A stretch of 64,000 bases of DNA from Roseimicrobium gellanilyticum (GTDB taxonomy: Bacteria > Verrucomicrobiota > Verrucomicrobiia > Verrucomicrobiales > Verrucomicrobiaceae): assembly GCF_003315205.1 (NCBI RefSeq), contig NZ_QNRR01000001.1, forward strand, positions 1,219,228 through 1,283,227, written 5' to 3'. Numbering within the stretch: position 1 is the first letter of the stretch; the number at the start of each line of letters is the position of its first letter. The notes beneath the pieces are model-generated. The model was not told where the DNA came from and made no database searches. It saw only the letters and a list, made by a program, of their open reading frames with translations. Positions 7,807 to 16,523 of this stretch are shown piece after piece. Both the position numbers and the translations under genes were made by a program.

Positions 7807-8808
7807 ATGAATCCGTCTTTCATTCCTATGTGTCGTGCTGCACAGCTGGCTGGTGGAGTTGTTGCCGCTGGGATTTTCCTCACCTGCGCTTGTCTTCAAC
7901 TCCAAGCTGCACCGCCTCCGTCAGTGCAAGCGGGAGGTAAGTACGTCGTTATCGACTGCATTCTCGTGGAGTGCGCGAGCACGGAGGCCATCGAGAAGGT
8001 TGTTGCCATGGGTGTGAAAAACAGTGATGCGCGTAAGGGTTCGCAAAGCGTCCCGGGTGAACTTGCGATGCTGCCAGGGGTACGCTTGTTTGCTTCGGGA
8101 AGGACGTATGCGCCGCTTGAGACGGAGTCGAAGGTCGGTGCGACCCGCCCGGTGGCAGAGGGTGGGGGATTGACGTATCACTTCAACACCTTTCCCGTGG
8201 TCACTCCAGACGGCGTGACCTTGATCATCAGGCGCCCGTTGAAAGAGATCCGAGGCGCCACTGCCAACAGCGGAGGCAATGTAAAGTCTGAATCGAACGA
8301 GACGGTGGTCAATCTCAGCCCTAATGGCCTGGTGGTGCTCGATGGTTATGAAGGGAGGGAGCTGCCGCGGCGCAGGTATATTTACCTGCTTTCCGCAGTT
8401 GCGGTTCAGGCGGATGCAAGTGGGAACATCCCGTCGCCTGGTTCAGCACCGGGGGTGATTGGAGGGCCCGATGGTCTTGAAGGGAAGCCCTCACTCAAGG
8501 AGCGGGCCACAAAGGTCGTCATTCCGTCCGTTGAGTTCAACAATGCGACCATGACGGAAGTGGTTGAGTTCTGTCGTGCGAAAGCGAAGCAACATGATCC
8601 CACCGGACAGGGAATGACTCTTCACCTCTCAGCAGGCGCAGCGAAGTCGCAAGCCCGGGTGACACTGTCCCTTAAGAACGCGACTTTGACGAGAACGCTC
8701 GGCACAGCTGCACATCTCGTTGATATGCGCCTTCATCAGGAGGACAACAGCTTCAAGATATCGACTCAAAAGGAACTCGAGGCCCAGCGCTACACTCCGA
8801 AGCCTTAG
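7807..8808 (+). CDS. Secreted secretin-like-module protein, a peptidase-less paralogue of the downstream M56 protein
   Basis: A 333-residue protein. Its first seven residues (MNPSFIP) nearly match those of the M56 protein (MNPSLIP), after which the sequence jumps to a hydrophobic segment (CRAAQLAGGVVAAGIFLTCA, then LQLQAA) that aligns with residues 314-340 of the M56 protein (SRAAVCLGGIGALALLALCA, then LQLHAA). The peptidase domain is therefore missing. The remainder matches the periplasmic part: a secretin-like region (LSPNGLVVLDG) and one STN-like repeat (IPSVEFNNATMTEVVEF). It looks like a duplicate with an internal deletion that has stayed open. Function unknown; possibly a ligand-binding module that works with the sensor. 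Confidence 0.75.
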   Translation: MNPSFIPMCRAAQLAGGVVAAGIFLTCACLQLQAAPPPSVQAGGKYVVIDCILVECASTEAIEKVVAMGVKNSDARKGSQSVPGELAMLPGVRLFASGRTYAPLETESKVGATRPVAEGGGLTYHFNTFPVVTPDGVTLIIRRPLKEIRGATANSGGNVKSESNETVVNLSPNGLVVLDGYEGRELPRRRYIYLLSAVAVQADASGNIPSPGSAPGVIGGPDGLEGKPSLKERATKVVIPSVEFNNATMTEVVEFCRAKAKQHDPTGQGMTLHLSAGAAKSQARVTLSLKNATLTRTLGTAAHLVDMRLHQEDNSFKISTQKELEAQRYTPKP

Positions 8809-8853
8809 CTGAGCAGGCTCGAGGACATCATTCACCAGGCCAGGAAGCGTTAA
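8809..8853 (+). pseudogene. Remnant of a second blaI 3-prime end
   Basis: Fourteen codons plus a stop, reading LSRLEDIIHQARKR, align with the last residues of the intact BlaI (LKRLEEIIQKAKKR), and the following 27 nt up to the M56 ATG resemble the blaI-7807 spacer. It begins directly after the stop codon of the preceding gene. This is a scar of a tandem duplication of blaI plus the M56 gene. Confidence 0.8.
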
Positions 8854-8880
8854 GCAGAATTCTCATTTTACTTCTGTGTC

Positions 8881-11292
8881 ATGAATCCATCCCTCATTCC
8901 CGTTGTAGATGTGATCGCGAAGAGCGTTGCGGTGTTGTTGCTGGCCATGGGTGTGCTGAGCCTGTGGCGAGGTGCCTCCGCTTCGCAGCGCAGCCTCGTG
9001 TGGCTGCTGTGTTTTGGCGCGCTGATGTTGTTGCCGATCACCTCGCTGGTTCAGCCATGGTGGAAGGTGCCTGTTACCGAGACAGCAACGGTTGTGCAGC
9101 TTCCCGCAACCGCGATACCAGTCGCTACGGCCGCCGAGGTGACCGGAACGGTGGCTCCGTTGGAGGTCGCGAGGGAAGAAAGCATCCTGCCGCAATGGAC
9201 CCTGCTTCAGGTCGCTGCAGTAGTGTGGGTTGTGGGCGTAGCTCTGGTGCTGGGCTGGCAGTTCATGGGCAGCATCCGTCTTCGGCTGCTGAGTGCCCGC
9301 ACGCAGCGCTGTGACGATGCGAGAATGCGAGGCTTGTTTGGTCGAGTCTCGGAAGAGGTATGCTTGCGCCGTCCTGTGGAGCTTCATACGAGTGAGCAAG
9401 TTTCCGTGCCCATGACCTGGGGCAGCCTGAGACCAGTCGTCCTGTTGCCGGAGGAGGCGTTGTCCTGGTCGGAAGAGGAAGTCCTGGCTGCCGTGAGGCA
9501 TGAGATGGGGCACATCAAACATTGGGATCATCCTGCGCGTCTCCTCATGTCCGTCGTGTGTGCGGTGTACTGGTTCAACCCTCTCGTCTGGGCCGCTGCC
9601 AGGCGCTGGCGTACGGCCCAAGAGCAGGCTAGTGACGATCTGGTGGTCGCTCAGGAGGACCACCGCGCAGAATCGTATGCCATGCAGTTGCTGAATGCGG
9701 CACGTCGCACCCAGTCCCAGGGCCTGCTGAAGCTGCCTGTCATGACGATGGCCCAGCCTTCCACGCTGGAGCTTCGTCTCAGTGCGATCATGGATGCGCG
9801 CAAGAACCGTGCGTCGGTCAGCCGTGCCGCGGTGTGCCTGGGTGGCATCGGTGCGCTGGCCCTGCTTGCACTTTGTGCGGGACTTCAACTTCATGCGGCG
9901 GAGCCTGAGAAGACCAAACAACCCATCAGCATCACGTGCCGTATCTACGAAAGCTCCAGCAATGCAGGGAAGCAAAAGATCGCCGGGTTGAAGATCGATA
10001 ATAAAAAGCCTCCGCAATTCGCACCTGCGGAATCCGAGGCGTTCATCAAAGAACTGACGGCCCTCGATGGCGTCACGCTGCTCAGCGCTCCCCAGGTAAT
10101 CACCTCTTCGGGGACCAACGCTGTCATCAAGCTGGAGACCAACAACATCTACGCGGCGGACAAGACGGGAGCCAAATCCGGCACATTCACCAGTGGCGTG
10201 TGGATGGATCTCCTGCCTACGGTGAGTGGTGGGAACATCACCCTGGAGATCACGCCGACCATCAAGGATTTTGAAGGGGTCGAGATGAAGGATGGCGTCA
10301 ATCAACCCGTCGTGAAGGAACGCAAAATCGACGCCAAGGTCACATTGAAACCTGGTGAGACCGCGGCGTTGGATGGCGGCATTACCAAAATTGGCGGAGC
10401 GCAGCGGCACCTCATCCTCCTTGTATCGGCCAGCTTGGACACAAGCACGCGGACCGGGACATTCTCAGCACACGGCACGGGTCGTGTGCAAATGGCTACC
10501 GAGAAGGATCCCTCGTTCGTTCCCTCCAAGGTGCCGCCCAAGCCCGCGCTGCTCCAACACGCGGAGGGCATCATCATTCCCTCGGTGGAGTTCAAGGACG
10601 CCACGCTGAAGGAAGCGGTCGAGTTCTTCCGCGTGAAGGGCCGCGCCCACGACAGCAGTGGAAAGGGAGTGAATATCACGCTGAGCGCGGATGCTGCCGA
10701 CTCCACCGTCAGGCTGACGCTTAGCCTCAAGGACGTGCCCCTCAGTGAAGCTCTGCGCTACACAGCGGAACTGTCCAACATGGAACTTACAGCCGATGAG
10801 TTTACGTTGTTCCTCAAAAAGAAAGAGGTTGAAGTAAAGTCCAAGCAGGAACCCGCGGCGCCTGCGAAGTCTGCTGTTTTGGAAAGGGCCCAAAAGATCA
10901 TCTTGCCCAGGGTGAAATTCTCCTACGCGCAGCTTTCTGAAGCAGTCGAGTTCCTCAACACAAAAGGAAAGGAGATGGATCCTGAAAAACAGGGGGTCAA
11001 CATCCTCGTGGTCCAGGAGCAGGCTGGCCTTGGGAAAGATGGGAAGACCACGTTGCGAACAACCTTCTCCTACGGAGCACCCTCTCAAGAGCCCAAGAAG
11101 GCGGAACCTGGAAAGCCTGGCTCGACAGTCATTCTCGCTCCAGAGGGCTCTGGCAAGAACCCCCAAGTGACCTTGGACCTGGTCGATGTACCTCTGAGCG
11201 AAGCGGTGCGATACGTTGCTGACCTGGCAGGTCTGGAAGTAGTCGCAGGGCAACACGCGCTGCTTCTGCGACCGAAGGCGGTGGAGAAGTAG
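8881..11292 (+). CDS. BlaR1-like M56 family metallopeptidase with secretin/STN-like C-terminal modules
   Basis: An 803-residue membrane sensor-protease. The N-terminal 310 residues hold several membrane segments (around 13-30, 40-56, 108-128) and the gluzincin centre HEMGH at 207-211 with the downstream Glu248 in EQASDD as probable third zinc ligand. A further hydrophobic segment (about 316-334) leads into a large presumably periplasmic part: a secretin-like region (about 345-530) and two related STN-like repeats opening with IIPSVEFKDATLKEAVEF near 562 and ILPRVKFSYAQLSEAVEF near 672. By analogy with BlaR1, the peptidase would inactivate BlaI on signal. The C-terminal modules replace the usual penicillin-binding domain, so the signal is probably not a beta-lactam. 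Confidence 0.88.
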   Translation: MNPSLIPVVDVIAKSVAVLLLAMGVLSLWRGASASQRSLVWLLCFGALMLLPITSLVQPWWKVPVTETATVVQLPATAIPVATAAEVTGTVAPLEVAREESILPQWTLLQVAAVVWVVGVALVLGWQFMGSIRLRLLSARTQRCDDARMRGLFGRVSEEVCLRRPVELHTSEQVSVPMTWGSLRPVVLLPEEALSWSEEEVLAAVRHEMGHIKHWDHPARLLMSVVCAVYWFNPLVWAAARRWRTAQEQASDDLVVAQEDHRAESYAMQLLNAARRTQSQGLLKLPVMTMAQPSTLELRLSAIMDARKNRASVSRAAVCLGGIGALALLALCAGLQLHAAEPEKTKQPISITCRIYESSSNAGKQKIAGLKIDNKKPPQFAPAESEAFIKELTALDGVTLLSAPQVITSSGTNAVIKLETNNIYAADKTGAKSGTFTSGVWMDLLPTVSGGNITLEITPTIKDFEGVEMKDGVNQPVVKERKIDAKVTLKPGETAALDGGITKIGGAQRHLILLVSASLDTSTRTGTFSAHGTGRVQMATEKDPSFVPSKVPPKPALLQHAEGIIIPSVEFKDATLKEAVEFFRVKGRAHDSSGKGVNITLSADAADSTVRLTLSLKDVPLSEALRYTAELSNMELTADEFTLFLKKKEVEVKSKQEPAAPAKSAVLERAQKIILPRVKFSYAQLSEAVEFLNTKGKEMDPEKQGVNILVVQEQAGLGKDGKTTLRTTFSYGAPSQEPKKAEPGKPGSTVILAPEGSGKNPQVTLDLVDVPLSEAVRYVADLAGLEVVAGQHALLLRPKAVEK

Positions 11293-11334
11293 CTTCTTTC
11301 ACATCAACTGAGCACGACCATCGCTAAGCGCGGT

Positions 11335-11586
11335 CTATTCGTAGATCCTGGCAGCGGAAAACCCGTGTGCGAGCCATCTCCAAGGTGATATGGAGTCTTT
11401 GTCCATTCCCAGATTGCGATACAATCCATCACTGTCCCTGAGCCACCTTTGAAGCGCGTCAAGATACCTGGGCAGGTCAGAGTTCTCCCAGCTCTGCCCG
11501 TTCACAGAATAGTCTTCCGCGATACGCTTGATGAAATCCGCGAGTTGCTCCCGGGTCTCGATTTTCTCTGTATCGTTGGTGTTCAC
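11335..11586 (-). CDS. Small DUF7660-like protein
   Basis: An 83-residue soluble acidic protein. The segment TREQLADFIKRIAEDYSVNG, then SWENSDLPRYLDALQRWL, closely fits the pattern I associate with the DUF7660 family (a WEN-x-L-x-x-x-L-x-A-x-x-x-W-L core). The function of that family is unknown; members are often found near small accessory genes. It is encoded 13 nt downstream of the Gfo/Idh/MocA gene on the same strand and converges on the M56 gene. The family name is from memory and should be taken as probable. Confidence 0.65.
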   Translation of the reverse strand: MNTNDTEKIETREQLADFIKRIAEDYSVNGQSWENSDLPRYLDALQRWLRDSDGLYRNLGMDKDSISPWRWLAHGFSAARIYE

Positions 11587-11599
11587 AGCGATTAGGCTT

Positions 11600-12670
11600 C
11601 TACTCCACCAGCTTCAGCGTCCTCTTCTGCTGCGCACTGAGATAGGCCGTATCCACAATTTGCTGGCCAATACGCGAGATCTCCACGGTGAGGGGGCCAA
11701 TCAACGGCGTACCTGTTTCCAGATGATGGATGACGTGCTCGATGGGATTGCGGTTGGGTGACTTCAGTTCATCCACGGGGACTTCATAGCCCTCCGGTTT
11801 CTGCCGGGTCTGCACGAAGACGGTCTCCGCATAGTCATAGCAGGAGATGGTGCCATCCGTGCCTTTGATGACAAAACCGCACTTCGGCTGCGGTTGGTGC
11901 GTCCACGGGTCGGTGAAGGTGCCCCAGCGGGTTTCGGTTTTGCTCAGGCCAAAGGAATATCGGATGATGGCGATGGCGTGCTCGTCCACTTCGAGTCCCT
12001 GAGGTTCATCACATACGCCGGTGACTTCAATCGGCTTGCGACCACCGAGGTGCCAGGTGCCGAGCGTGGTGCCGTAGCCCATGTAGTCCAGCAGCGAGCC
12101 GCCACCCTGCGACTTCTTGTAGAACCAGCTCGCGTCCTTCTCCGCGGAGGTGGGCTCCACTTCGATCTTGTCCGCGCCGTGGTAGAGCGGGCCGCGGTTG
12201 CCACCGTAGTGGTGAAACTCACGGACTTCTCCAATGAGTCCTTCCTGGATGAGACGATGCGCCGTCTGCTGACAGGCAATCCACACGAGCGGCCAGTTTA
12301 CGGCAAGGAGCTTGCCCGTGGGTTTCATCGCCGCGACCATCGCATCGGCCTCCTGCAGCGTGCCGGCGAAAGGCTTCTCCATGATGATGTGCGTGCCGAA
12401 GGGGGCGACCTTCTCCACCCACTCGCCATGGCGTGAGGCGGCGGGACAGAGCACCACGAGATCCGGCTTGGTCCTTTCAAGGCACGCGCGGTAGTCCGTG
12501 AAGACCTGGTCGGCTCCGAGGCTGAAGTTCTTCGTGGCACTCACCATGCGCTCCGGCTGCTCATCACTGATGCCCACAATCTCCGCATTCGGATGCTCTG
12601 ACGCCTGCCGCAGCAGATCGCCCATGTGGAAGTGATCAAAGTTGATGCCAGCGATGCGCCATTTTTTCAT
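11600..12670 (-). CDS. Gfo/Idh/MocA family oxidoreductase
   Basis: A 356-residue NAD(P)-dependent dehydrogenase of the glucose-fructose oxidoreductase family. The Rossmann fold opens with WRIAGINFDHFHMGDLL, a less usual dinucleotide loop (GINFDHF instead of GxGxxG). The conserved EKP motif occurs in IIMEKPFAGT, and the C-terminal alpha/beta domain follows, with YDYAETVFVQT near residue 285. Such enzymes oxidise or epimerise sugars, inositols and their derivatives; this lineage carries many copies for polysaccharide catabolism. The substrate cannot be assigned. The ATG at 12670 gives the normal family length. Confidence 0.88.
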   Translation of the reverse strand: MKKWRIAGINFDHFHMGDLLRQASEHPNAEIVGISDEQPERMVSATKNFSLGADQVFTDYRACLERTKPDLVVLCPAASRHGEWVEKVAPFGTHIIMEKPFAGTLQEADAMVAAMKPTGKLLAVNWPLVWIACQQTAHRLIQEGLIGEVREFHHYGGNRGPLYHGADKIEVEPTSAEKDASWFYKKSQGGGSLLDYMGYGTTLGTWHLGGRKPIEVTGVCDEPQGLEVDEHAIAIIRYSFGLSKTETRWGTFTDPWTHQPQPKCGFVIKGTDGTISCYDYAETVFVQTRQKPEGYEVPVDELKSPNRNPIEHVIHHLETGTPLIGPLTVEISRIGQQIVDTAYLSAQQKRTLKLVE

Positions 12671-12762
12671 GAGAAGAGAAAGAGGTGATGGGTGGTGTGA
12701 GATGACTATTGAAGCTCGTAAAAATGAGCGGCGGAGTTGCTCGCTATGATGACGTAGTGAGC

Positions 12763-13025
12763 GCCGCAGCCGCGCCCTGAAGGGGCGCAGGAGCCCAGCC
12801 CAGGGTTAGGGAGCCTTGGCGACCGACACCCTGGGTGTGATATGAAATATCATTCGACCCTGAAAGGGTCGCGGAGTCGTTGTCATCAATCCGCCACATT
12901 CCAGACCCTGCGACATCCTCCGCGACCCCTTCAGGGTCGGAAGATTTTCTTAATTCGAACCCAGGGTGTCGGTCGTCAAGACTCCCTAACCCTGGGCTGG
13001 ACTCCCGCAGCCCTTCAGGCTGCAA
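12763..13025. repeat. Long imperfect inverted repeat element (about 260 bp)
   Basis: The gap upstream of the oxidoreductase gene is mostly one large dyad. Arm 12763-12875 (blocks CGCCCTGAAGGGGCG, CCCAGCCCAGGGTTAGGGAG, CCGACACCCTGGGTG, CGACCCTGAAAGGGTCGCGGA) pairs with arm 12919-13025 (TCCGCGACCCCTTCAGGGTC, ACCCAGGGTGTCGGTC, CTCCCTAACCCTGGGCTGG, GCAGCCCTTCAGGCTGC). Each block is itself partly palindromic. No gene lies within it. Confidence 0.8.
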
Positions 13026-13083
13026 CTTCGGGAACGGATAAATCTGGCAAGTCATGTCCATCTGTCAGTCTATTGCGCCGGTT

Positions 13084-13596
13084 TCAATGGGGATGCGGAA
13101 GCAGGGAATCGTCCAGCGTCAGGTACATGACATAGGCATCCACGTAGCCGAGTGTTGCATGACGGAACGCACCCGGCAACGTACCCACAATGGTGAATCC
13201 GACCTTCTGCCAGAGCTTCACAGCCGCCTCATTGGTGGCCACGACGATGTTGAACTGGATGGCCCGGTAGCCCAGCCGGCGAGCCTCCGCAATCGAGTGC
13301 TCGCCCATGGACTGACCCACACCGAGGCCTCGCGCATCCGGCGCGACCATGTAGGAGCCATTCGCCACGTGGGCGCCACGCCCGGGATGATTTGCTTTGA
13401 GAATGTAGCTGCCCACCACGCGGCCTTCATGCTCGGCCACGTAGGTGTGCGTTTTGGGGTGGAACCAGTACGCAAGGGCGTCTTCACGCGTCATGTCCGC
13501 TTCGAAGACATACGCATCACCTCCTGCCACCACAGTTTGGAACATCGCCCAGACAGCGTCGTGATCCGAAGCCGTGGCCTGGCGGAGGCGGAGCAT
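13084..13596 (-). CDS. GNAT family N-acetyltransferase
   Basis: A 170-residue acetyltransferase of the GCN5-related fold. The acetyl-CoA binding motif A is ARGLGVGQSMGEH after the beta-4 strand (NGSYMVAPD), followed by the family-typical NEAAVKLWQKVGF motif B with the Asn and the amphipathic helix. The N-terminus LRLRQATASDHDAVWAM is standard. The acceptor, which could be a small amine or a protein N-terminus, is unknown. It lies 19 nt downstream of the MFS gene on the same strand, so the two are probably cotranscribed. Confidence 0.9.
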   Translation of the reverse strand: MLRLRQATASDHDAVWAMFQTVVAGGDAYVFEADMTREDALAYWFHPKTHTYVAEHEGRVVGSYILKANHPGRGAHVANGSYMVAPDARGLGVGQSMGEHSIAEARRLGYRAIQFNIVVATNEAAVKLWQKVGFTIVGTLPGAFRHATLGYVDAYVMYLTLDDSLLPHPH

Positions 13597-13615
13597 GTGA
13601 GTGCTGGCTGAAGCT

Positions 13616-14863
13616 CTAGTGCTTCACATCTTCCGGAGGTGCGCCCAGCGATTTCGGTGGGAAGAAGGCGATGAACAGGAGCGCTGCCGCGCCAAGGGCC
13701 AGCCCTGTAGGCCAGAGGAACAGGGTTTTGAAGTCCGTCACACCATTCACGGTCAGGCTGCCTTGCAGCGGGATGAAGAGCCATTTCGCGGCAAGGTCAC
13801 CAAGGCCAAGCACCAGCAGATTGAAGAGACCCTGTGCGCTGGAGCGCACGTCCTTCGGGAAGGCCGCGTCGATGAAGATGTACAACGTGGCGAAGAAGAA
13901 GGCGTAGCAAATGCCGTGAAGCACCTGCACCAGGATGATCATGATCTGGCTTTCCGGCATAAAGGCGAATACCGCGAAGCGAGCTGCGTGACCCAGGATG
14001 CCCAGAATCATGGTGGTCTTCCATCCCAGGCGTACCAACACGAGGCCGAGGATGGCCATGGTCACGATTTCCGCCACCTGGCCGATGCTCATCACCGGCA
14101 TGATCCACTTGTCCGCGATGCCCACGTGACGCAGGAAACCGTCCGCCATGAGGAAGTAGCCATTGTGAATGGTGGAGTCAATGAAGGTCACGATGAAGAG
14201 GACCAGCAGGTACGGCAGCGCGAGGAACTTCACGGAGCGCACCCAGGCGAAGCTGCTCTCTCCGGCAGCCGCCTTGTTTGGCGGCGTATGCGGAAGGGTC
14301 AGGCAGAAGGCAGCCAGAGCCAGCGAGGCAATGCCAGACACCAGGAAAATGCTGTCGCGTGCGAGAATCGCCTCGGTGCCGGTCTTCGTGCCGAGGATGA
14401 AGTAGAAGGGCCATGCTGCCAGAATCCAGCCGATGGTGCCGCCCATGCGGACAATGCCAAATTCCTTCTGCGCGTTCTTGAGGTTGGAGAAGGCAATGGA
14501 GTTCGCGACGGAGATGGTGGGCACGTAGAGCAGCGAGTGAATCAGCATCAGCGTGAAGAAGGTGGGGAAATCCCGCACCCAATACAGGGCGAGAATGGCC
14601 ATGCCTCCCACCAGGTGGCTGAAGGCCAGGAACTTCTCAGCAGAGAAATTCCGGTCCGCGAACTGGTTGCTGAAAAAGATGCCCACGATGGAGGCGATGG
14701 CGAAGGCACTGCCCACCCAGGTGATCTGCAGGTCGGTGAATCCCAGACCATCTTTCCCCATGTAGCCCCAGATCAGCGGCAGCCAGGCTCCCCAGATGAG
14801 GAACTCCAGGACCATCATGAGGAAAAGTTTCTTGGTGTGCGGGGAGGAGGAGGTGTCGCTCAT
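13616..14863 (-). CDS. MFS transporter, nucleoside permease (NupG/XapB)-like
   Basis: A 415-residue polytopic protein with about 12 hydrophobic helices. The opening LFLMMVLEFLIWGAWLPL and the region around FSNQFADRNFSAEKFLAFSH resemble the nucleoside:proton symporter branch of the major facilitator superfamily, which is common in Bacteroidetes and Verrucomicrobia. The expected role is proton-coupled uptake of nucleosides through the cytoplasmic membrane, but the substrate is inferred from family resemblance. It is followed closely by an acetyltransferase gene on the same strand. Confidence 0.82.
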   Translation of the reverse strand: MSDTSSSPHTKKLFLMMVLEFLIWGAWLPLIWGYMGKDGLGFTDLQITWVGSAFAIASIVGIFFSNQFADRNFSAEKFLAFSHLVGGMAILALYWVRDFPTFFTLMLIHSLLYVPTISVANSIAFSNLKNAQKEFGIVRMGGTIGWILAAWPFYFILGTKTGTEAILARDSIFLVSGIASLALAAFCLTLPHTPPNKAAAGESSFAWVRSVKFLALPYLLVLFIVTFIDSTIHNGYFLMADGFLRHVGIADKWIMPVMSIGQVAEIVTMAILGLVLVRLGWKTTMILGILGHAARFAVFAFMPESQIMIILVQVLHGICYAFFFATLYIFIDAAFPKDVRSSAQGLFNLLVLGLGDLAAKWLFIPLQGSLTVNGVTDFKTLFLWPTGLALGAAALLFIAFFPPKSLGAPPEDVKH

Positions 14864-15100
14864 GTCGGATTCGGGAGAGTTGAGGTAGTAGAAGCCGCGC
14901 GAGTATGAACGGAACTTTCCAGTGAGGAAACAAAAAATGGGGGTGGAGATTTTCTGGCGGAAAGATGCTTTAGCCTCCTGCTAAAAGGGGGGCTGTGAAG
15001 GGGGAAGGAGGCTTCTGGGCTCGGCCTGTGACACGCGAACCACCCTCATGACGGATCCATCCTTTGCCGTTTGCGGCATAACCTGCTTAATTTTCCCTCC

Positions 15101-16078
15101 ATGCCCGGCTTCAGTCTTCAGCACAAAATCAAGCGACCTACCTCCATCACCGTGGGGGATTTCTTTGAGCGCAACCACGATGCGCTGAAGATGAAATTGC
15201 TCGGCACAGATGCCGGATACAGCCGGAAGATTCATGAGCCCTCCGTAAACCGCCCGGGTCTGGCCTTGAGCGGTTTCTTCACCTATTTCGCCTACAAGCG
15301 GGTCCAGGTCATCGGCAATTCCGAGGTCTCCTACCTCAACCAGCTCGACCCGGAAGTGGCTGAGCAGCGCTTCCGCCAGCTTTGTGAAGCGGACATTCCC
15401 TGCCTGGTGGTGGCCCGTGAGAAGCGGCTGCCCTCCAACCTGCTGGACATTGCGAACGAATGCGGGATCTCGGTGTTCCAGTCCGCCATGGTGACCATGA
15501 AGTTTCTGAATGCGGCGACCATCCGCCTGGACTGGGCTTTTGCTCCCACGACCGTGATCCACGGGTGTCTGGTGGATGTGCAGGGCATGGGTGTCTTCAT
15601 TCAGGGACCGAGTGGGAGCGGCAAGAGTGAGGCCGTGCTGGGCCTGCTGGAGCGCGGTGCCAGCATGGTTGCAGATGACGCGGTGCACTTCCGTCTCATT
15701 GAGGAGCGCGAGGTGCAGGGCCGTGCCCCCGACCTCACCAGAAACATGATTGAGGTCCGCGGGATCGGTCTGCTGAATGTGGCTGCCATCTTCGGCGTAG
15801 GTGCCGTGCGCCTGAGCAAGCGGCTCGACCTTGTCATCAAGCTGGTGCCCAATCCAGATCTTGCCGAGGTGGAGCGGTTCGACACGACTTCACACACCGT
15901 CTCGGTTCTCGGCATCGACATTCCCATCCTGCAGGTGCCCGTAATCGTGGGCCGCGACGTCGCCGGGCTCATCGAAATCGCCGCCCTGAATCACAAGCTC
16001 CGCACCTTCGGCTACAACAGCGCCGCCGAATTTGACCAAAGGCTCTTGAAAAAGATGGCGGATGAGCAAAGTGCGTAG
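15101..16078 (+). CDS. hprK: HPr kinase/phosphorylase
   Basis: A 325-residue bifunctional enzyme that phosphorylates and dephosphorylates HPr on its regulatory serine. The C-terminal domain contains the catalytic-type His154 (VIHGCLVDV), Walker A GPSGSGKS at 169-176, the following acidic pair Asp192-Asp193, and the HprK signature with RNMIEVRGIGLLN around 214-226. The N-terminal domain (1-140) is the usual HprK_N fold. The ATG at 15101 was selected; an in-frame TTG at 15071 would add ten residues. It precedes ptsH by 81 nt. Confidence 0.95.
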   Translation: MPGFSLQHKIKRPTSITVGDFFERNHDALKMKLLGTDAGYSRKIHEPSVNRPGLALSGFFTYFAYKRVQVIGNSEVSYLNQLDPEVAEQRFRQLCEADIPCLVVAREKRLPSNLLDIANECGISVFQSAMVTMKFLNAATIRLDWAFAPTTVIHGCLVDVQGMGVFIQGPSGSGKSEAVLGLLERGASMVADDAVHFRLIEEREVQGRAPDLTRNMIEVRGIGLLNVAAIFGVGAVRLSKRLDLVIKLVPNPDLAEVERFDTTSHTVSVLGIDIPILQVPVIVGRDVAGLIEIAALNHKLRTFGYNSAAEFDQRLLKKMADEQSA

Positions 16079-16159
16079 CACATTTCCGCCGTCCAATCGT
16101 ATCGTCATTCGATCATTCACCCCTTCACTCACCCATTCTGCGCCACCCGTTGTTGACGC

Positions 16160-16435
16160 ATGAGCAGCCTCACCCAAGAATTCACCATCTGCAATAAACT
16201 GGGCATGCACGCGCGACCCGCGGCCCAGTTCGTCAAACGCGCCAGCAAATATGCGTGTGATATCTGGGTGGAGAAGGATGACGAGCAGGTGAACGGAAAG
16301 AGCATCATGGGTCTCATGATGCTGGCCGCAGGCCACGGGGCGAAGCTCATCATCACCGCGGAGGGGGCCGATGCGGAGGCCGCGCTGAAAGAACTGGGCA
16401 CCCTGATTCAAAGCGGGTTTGACGACGGGGATTGA
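16160..16435 (+). CDS. ptsH: HPr, phosphocarrier protein
   Basis: A 91-residue HPr. The PEP-dependent phosphorylation site is His17 in GMHARPA, and the HprK target is Ser48 in GKSIMGLM, matching the canonical Ser46 region. Both sites are present, so it can be phosphorylated by EI and by the HprK encoded upstream. It links the two flanking genes of the phosphorelay. No enzyme II gene occurs in the window, so the output is more likely regulatory than sugar transport; this is inference. Confidence 0.95.
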   Translation: MSSLTQEFTICNKLGMHARPAAQFVKRASKYACDIWVEKDDEQVNGKSIMGLMMLAAGHGAKLIITAEGADAEAALKELGTLIQSGFDDGD

Positions 16436-16523
16436 CCCTGCCAGCATGCGCGGTGCATGAGTGGCACGATTCCGGCTTGGGCCGGGCGTCGGCTCGCCAC
16501 CTCAGGCACCATATTTCAGGCAC

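Noticed and set aside
13601..14908. 435-codon plus-strand open frame opposite the MFS transporter and acetyltransferase start
   Set aside because: It is antisense to a well-supported 12-helix transporter; its translation is Glu/His/Gly-rich low-complexity with no family similarity, a usual by-product of high GC content.
14936..15000. TTTAGC-CTCCT-GCTAAA dyad as a further BlaI site
   Set aside because: The half-sites are in the opposite order to TGCTAA-N4-TTAGCA and the spacer differs; the match is probably chance.
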